Shown: in pieces, positions 5,194-6,304 of the stretch
Numbering within the stretch: the first letter of the stretch is position 1
Layout: each line of letters starts with the position of its first letter
NCBI GenBank assembly: GCA_021199595.1
Contig: JAJQHT010000224.1
Location: forward strand, 1-6,304
DNA length: 6,304 nt
Direction of reading: 5' to 3'
Source of the DNA: Oscillospiraceae bacterium
Lineage (GTDB): Bacteria; Bacillota; Clostridia; Oscillospirales; Oscillospiraceae
The notes under the pieces: model-generated
Databases searched by the model: none
Told to the model about the DNA's origin: nothing
What the model saw: the letters and a program-made list of their open reading frames with translations, nothing else
Translations under genes and position numbers: made by a program

Positions 5194-5233
5194 AATGACG
5201 CAATGATGAAGTGTTATTGAAATACGCAGGAGG
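5178..5233 (+). repeat. Inverted repeat linking the pgi promoter spacer to the pgi ribosome binding site
   Basis: CCTCCTGCG (5178-5186) is the perfect 9-base reverse complement of CGCAGGAGG (5225-5233). The right arm is the pgi ribosome binding site, and the left arm lies between the -35 and -10 boxes, upstream of the expected transcript start. Only RNA entering from upstream would contain both arms. Confidence 0.5.
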
Positions 5234-5242
5234 TCGTTTCAT

Positions 5243-6304
5243 ATGGTAAAGGTCGATCTTTCCGGCGCGCTGGGATTTTTGGACAGCGCGGGGCCGGACT
5301 ATGGCGCCGCTTCCCTGGCGCACAAGGCTCTGGCGGACGGCATATGGGCGGGCGCGGAGTTCACCGGCTGGCGGCAGCTTCCCCGCCGGGTACAGGGCGA
5401 GGAGCTGAAAAAGATACAGCTTGCGGCGGAGCGCATCCGCGACAACAGCGAGGTGCTTGTTGTGGTGGGCATCGGCGGCAGCTATCTCGGCGCCCGCGCG
5501 GGCATTGAGCTGATACGCCCGAAAAACGGGCCGGAGGTCATTTTCGCCGGCAACGGCCTTTCCGCGGACGATTTGAACGACAAAATAGAGCGCCTGGGCG
5601 ACCGGGATTTCTCCGTGAACGTGGTGTCGAAATCCGGCACGACGCTGGAGCCTGCCGTGGCCTTCCGGGTGTTCCGCGGCCTGCTGGAGAAAAAATACGG
5701 CGCAGCCGCAAAAAAGCGCATCTACGCCACCACGGACGCGTCGAAGGGCGTGCTGAAAACCATTGCGGACAACGAGGGCTACGACACCTTTGTCGTCCCG
5801 GACGACGTCGGCGGGCGGTACAGCGTTTTGTCCGCCGTGGGGCTGCTGCCCCTGGCCGCCGCCGGGTGCGATGTGCAGACCCTGGTTGGCGCGGCGGCGG
5901 AGGCGATGTATGACCTTGACCAGCGCAGCGCGGATAACCCCGCCTGGCAGTACGCCGCGACGCGCAACGCGCTTTACGCGAGGGGCAAAACCATCGAGCT
6001 TCTCGCGAGCTACGAGCCGTCCTTCCGCTATATGGCGGAGTGGTGGAAGCAGCTTTTTGGCGAGAGCGAGGGCAAAAACGGCGTGGGCATCTACCCCGCA
6101 TCGGTGGAATATAACGCGGATCTTCACTCCATGGGCCAGTATATCCAGGAGGGGCCGCGTACCCTGATGGAGACGGTGGTCAGCTTCGAGCGGCCCCTGC
6201 GGGACTATGAGGTGCCTTTTTCCATGGGCGACGCGGACGGCCTGAACTATCTGGCCGGGCGCGGCCTGGGGGACATCTCCCGCGTGGCGATGGAGGCGGT
6301 GAAG
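5243..6304 (+). CDS. pgi: Glucose-6-phosphate isomerase, incomplete at the right edge
   Basis: This cytoplasmic enzyme interconverts glucose 6-phosphate and fructose 6-phosphate in glycolysis and gluconeogenesis. The 354 codons seen run in frame to the last base with no stop; family members of this short bacterial type have about 450 residues, so roughly 100 are missing. Visible motifs are VVVGIGGSYLGARAG (73-87), the phosphate-binding VVSKSGTTLEP (127-137), the signature DDVGGRYSVLSAVG (187-200) with R192, LFGESEGK with likely catalytic base E274, and YNADLHSMGQYIQEG with ring-opening H295. The C-terminal lysine motif lies outside the window. The ATG at 5243 is set by CAGGAGG (5227-5233), nine bases upstream, and by the start of homology soon after. 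Its own promoter lies at 5165-5193. The gene is strongly GC-rich (about 70% in one line counted by hand). There is no functional link to the carboxypeptidase; they are simply neighbours. The identity is secure. Confidence 0.95.
   Translation, partial: MVKVDLSGALGFLDSAGPDYGAASLAHKALADGIWAGAEFTGWRQLPRRVQGEELKKIQLAAERIRDNSEVLVVVGIGGSYLGARAGIELIRPKNGPEVIFAGNGLSADDLNDKIERLGDRDFSVNVVSKSGTTLEPAVAFRVFRGLLEKKYGAAAKKRIYATTDASKGVLKTIADNEGYDTFVVPDDVGGRYSVLSAVGLLPLAAAGCDVQTLVGAAAEAMYDLDQRSADNPAWQYAATRNALYARGKTIELLASYEPSFRYMAEWWKQLFGESEGKNGVGIYPASVEYNADLHSMGQYIQEGPRTLMETVVSFERPLRDYEVPFSMGDADGLNYLAGRGLGDISRVAMEAVK

Noticed and set aside
4889..6127. Long minus-strand open frame (412 codons) opposite the carboxypeptidase end and pgi
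   Set aside because: It runs across two genes and the pgi promoter, has no conserved motif, and the plus strand encodes a clear glucose-6-phosphate isomerase with intact active-site residues.
1..6304. Mobile elements, CRISPR arrays, tRNA or rRNA genes
   Set aside because: No transposase or integrase translation, no terminal repeats, no regularly spaced repeats and no tRNA-like folds were seen on either strand by eye.

Overview
The window looks like chromosome from a GC-rich Firmicute of the Clostridia, most plausibly an Oscillospirales/Oscillospiraceae-type gut anaerobe. Three things point that way: strong AGGAGG-type ribosome binding sites, TTGACA/TATAAT-like promoters in AT-rich gaps, and Clostridia-like proteins (a DegV protein, a DacF-type carboxypeptidase with an Ala-x-Ala signal peptide, a short bacterial glucose-6-phosphate isomerase). 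The genus is inference. No mobile element, CRISPR array, tRNA or rRNA was seen.

Layout. Bases 1-169 hold the 3' end of an HxlR-family regulator on + (about 42% GC by hand count, poorer than the rest). Bases 170-284 are a convergent intergenic region with two hairpins, read as terminators for the two facing genes. Bases 285-1672 on - carry a MarR-family regulator followed by a DegV fatty-acid-binding protein. Bases 1673-1870 are a divergent promoter region. Bases 1871-3879 on + carry an OmpR-type response regulator and its sensor histidine kinase, overlapping by ATGA. After a 64-base gap with a repeat pair and a hairpin over the ribosome binding site comes a D-Ala-D-Ala carboxypeptidase (3944-5095). 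A 147-base promoter region then precedes glucose-6-phosphate isomerase (5243 to the right edge, incomplete).

How the genes fit together. The MarR protein resembles FabT, the fatty-acid-synthesis repressor of streptococci and relatives, and it sits with a DegV protein, the family that includes the FakB carriers of exogenous fatty acids. A perfect palindrome, CTTTGAA-C-TTCAAAG, lies just downstream of the -10 of the marR promoter and resembles published FabT boxes, so this looks like an autoregulated lipid-sensing module. degV also has a good promoter inside the end of marR. The two-component pair lies upstream of a peptidoglycan-trimming carboxypeptidase, which suggests envelope sensing coupled to wall remodelling. 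Glycolytic pgi appears independently transcribed.

No wholly new system is evident. The most interesting points are regulatory: the FabT-like operator, the hairpin that would occlude the carboxypeptidase ribosome binding site, the 20-bp-phased direct repeat beside it, and the 9-bp complement of the pgi ribosome binding site placed inside the pgi promoter spacer.
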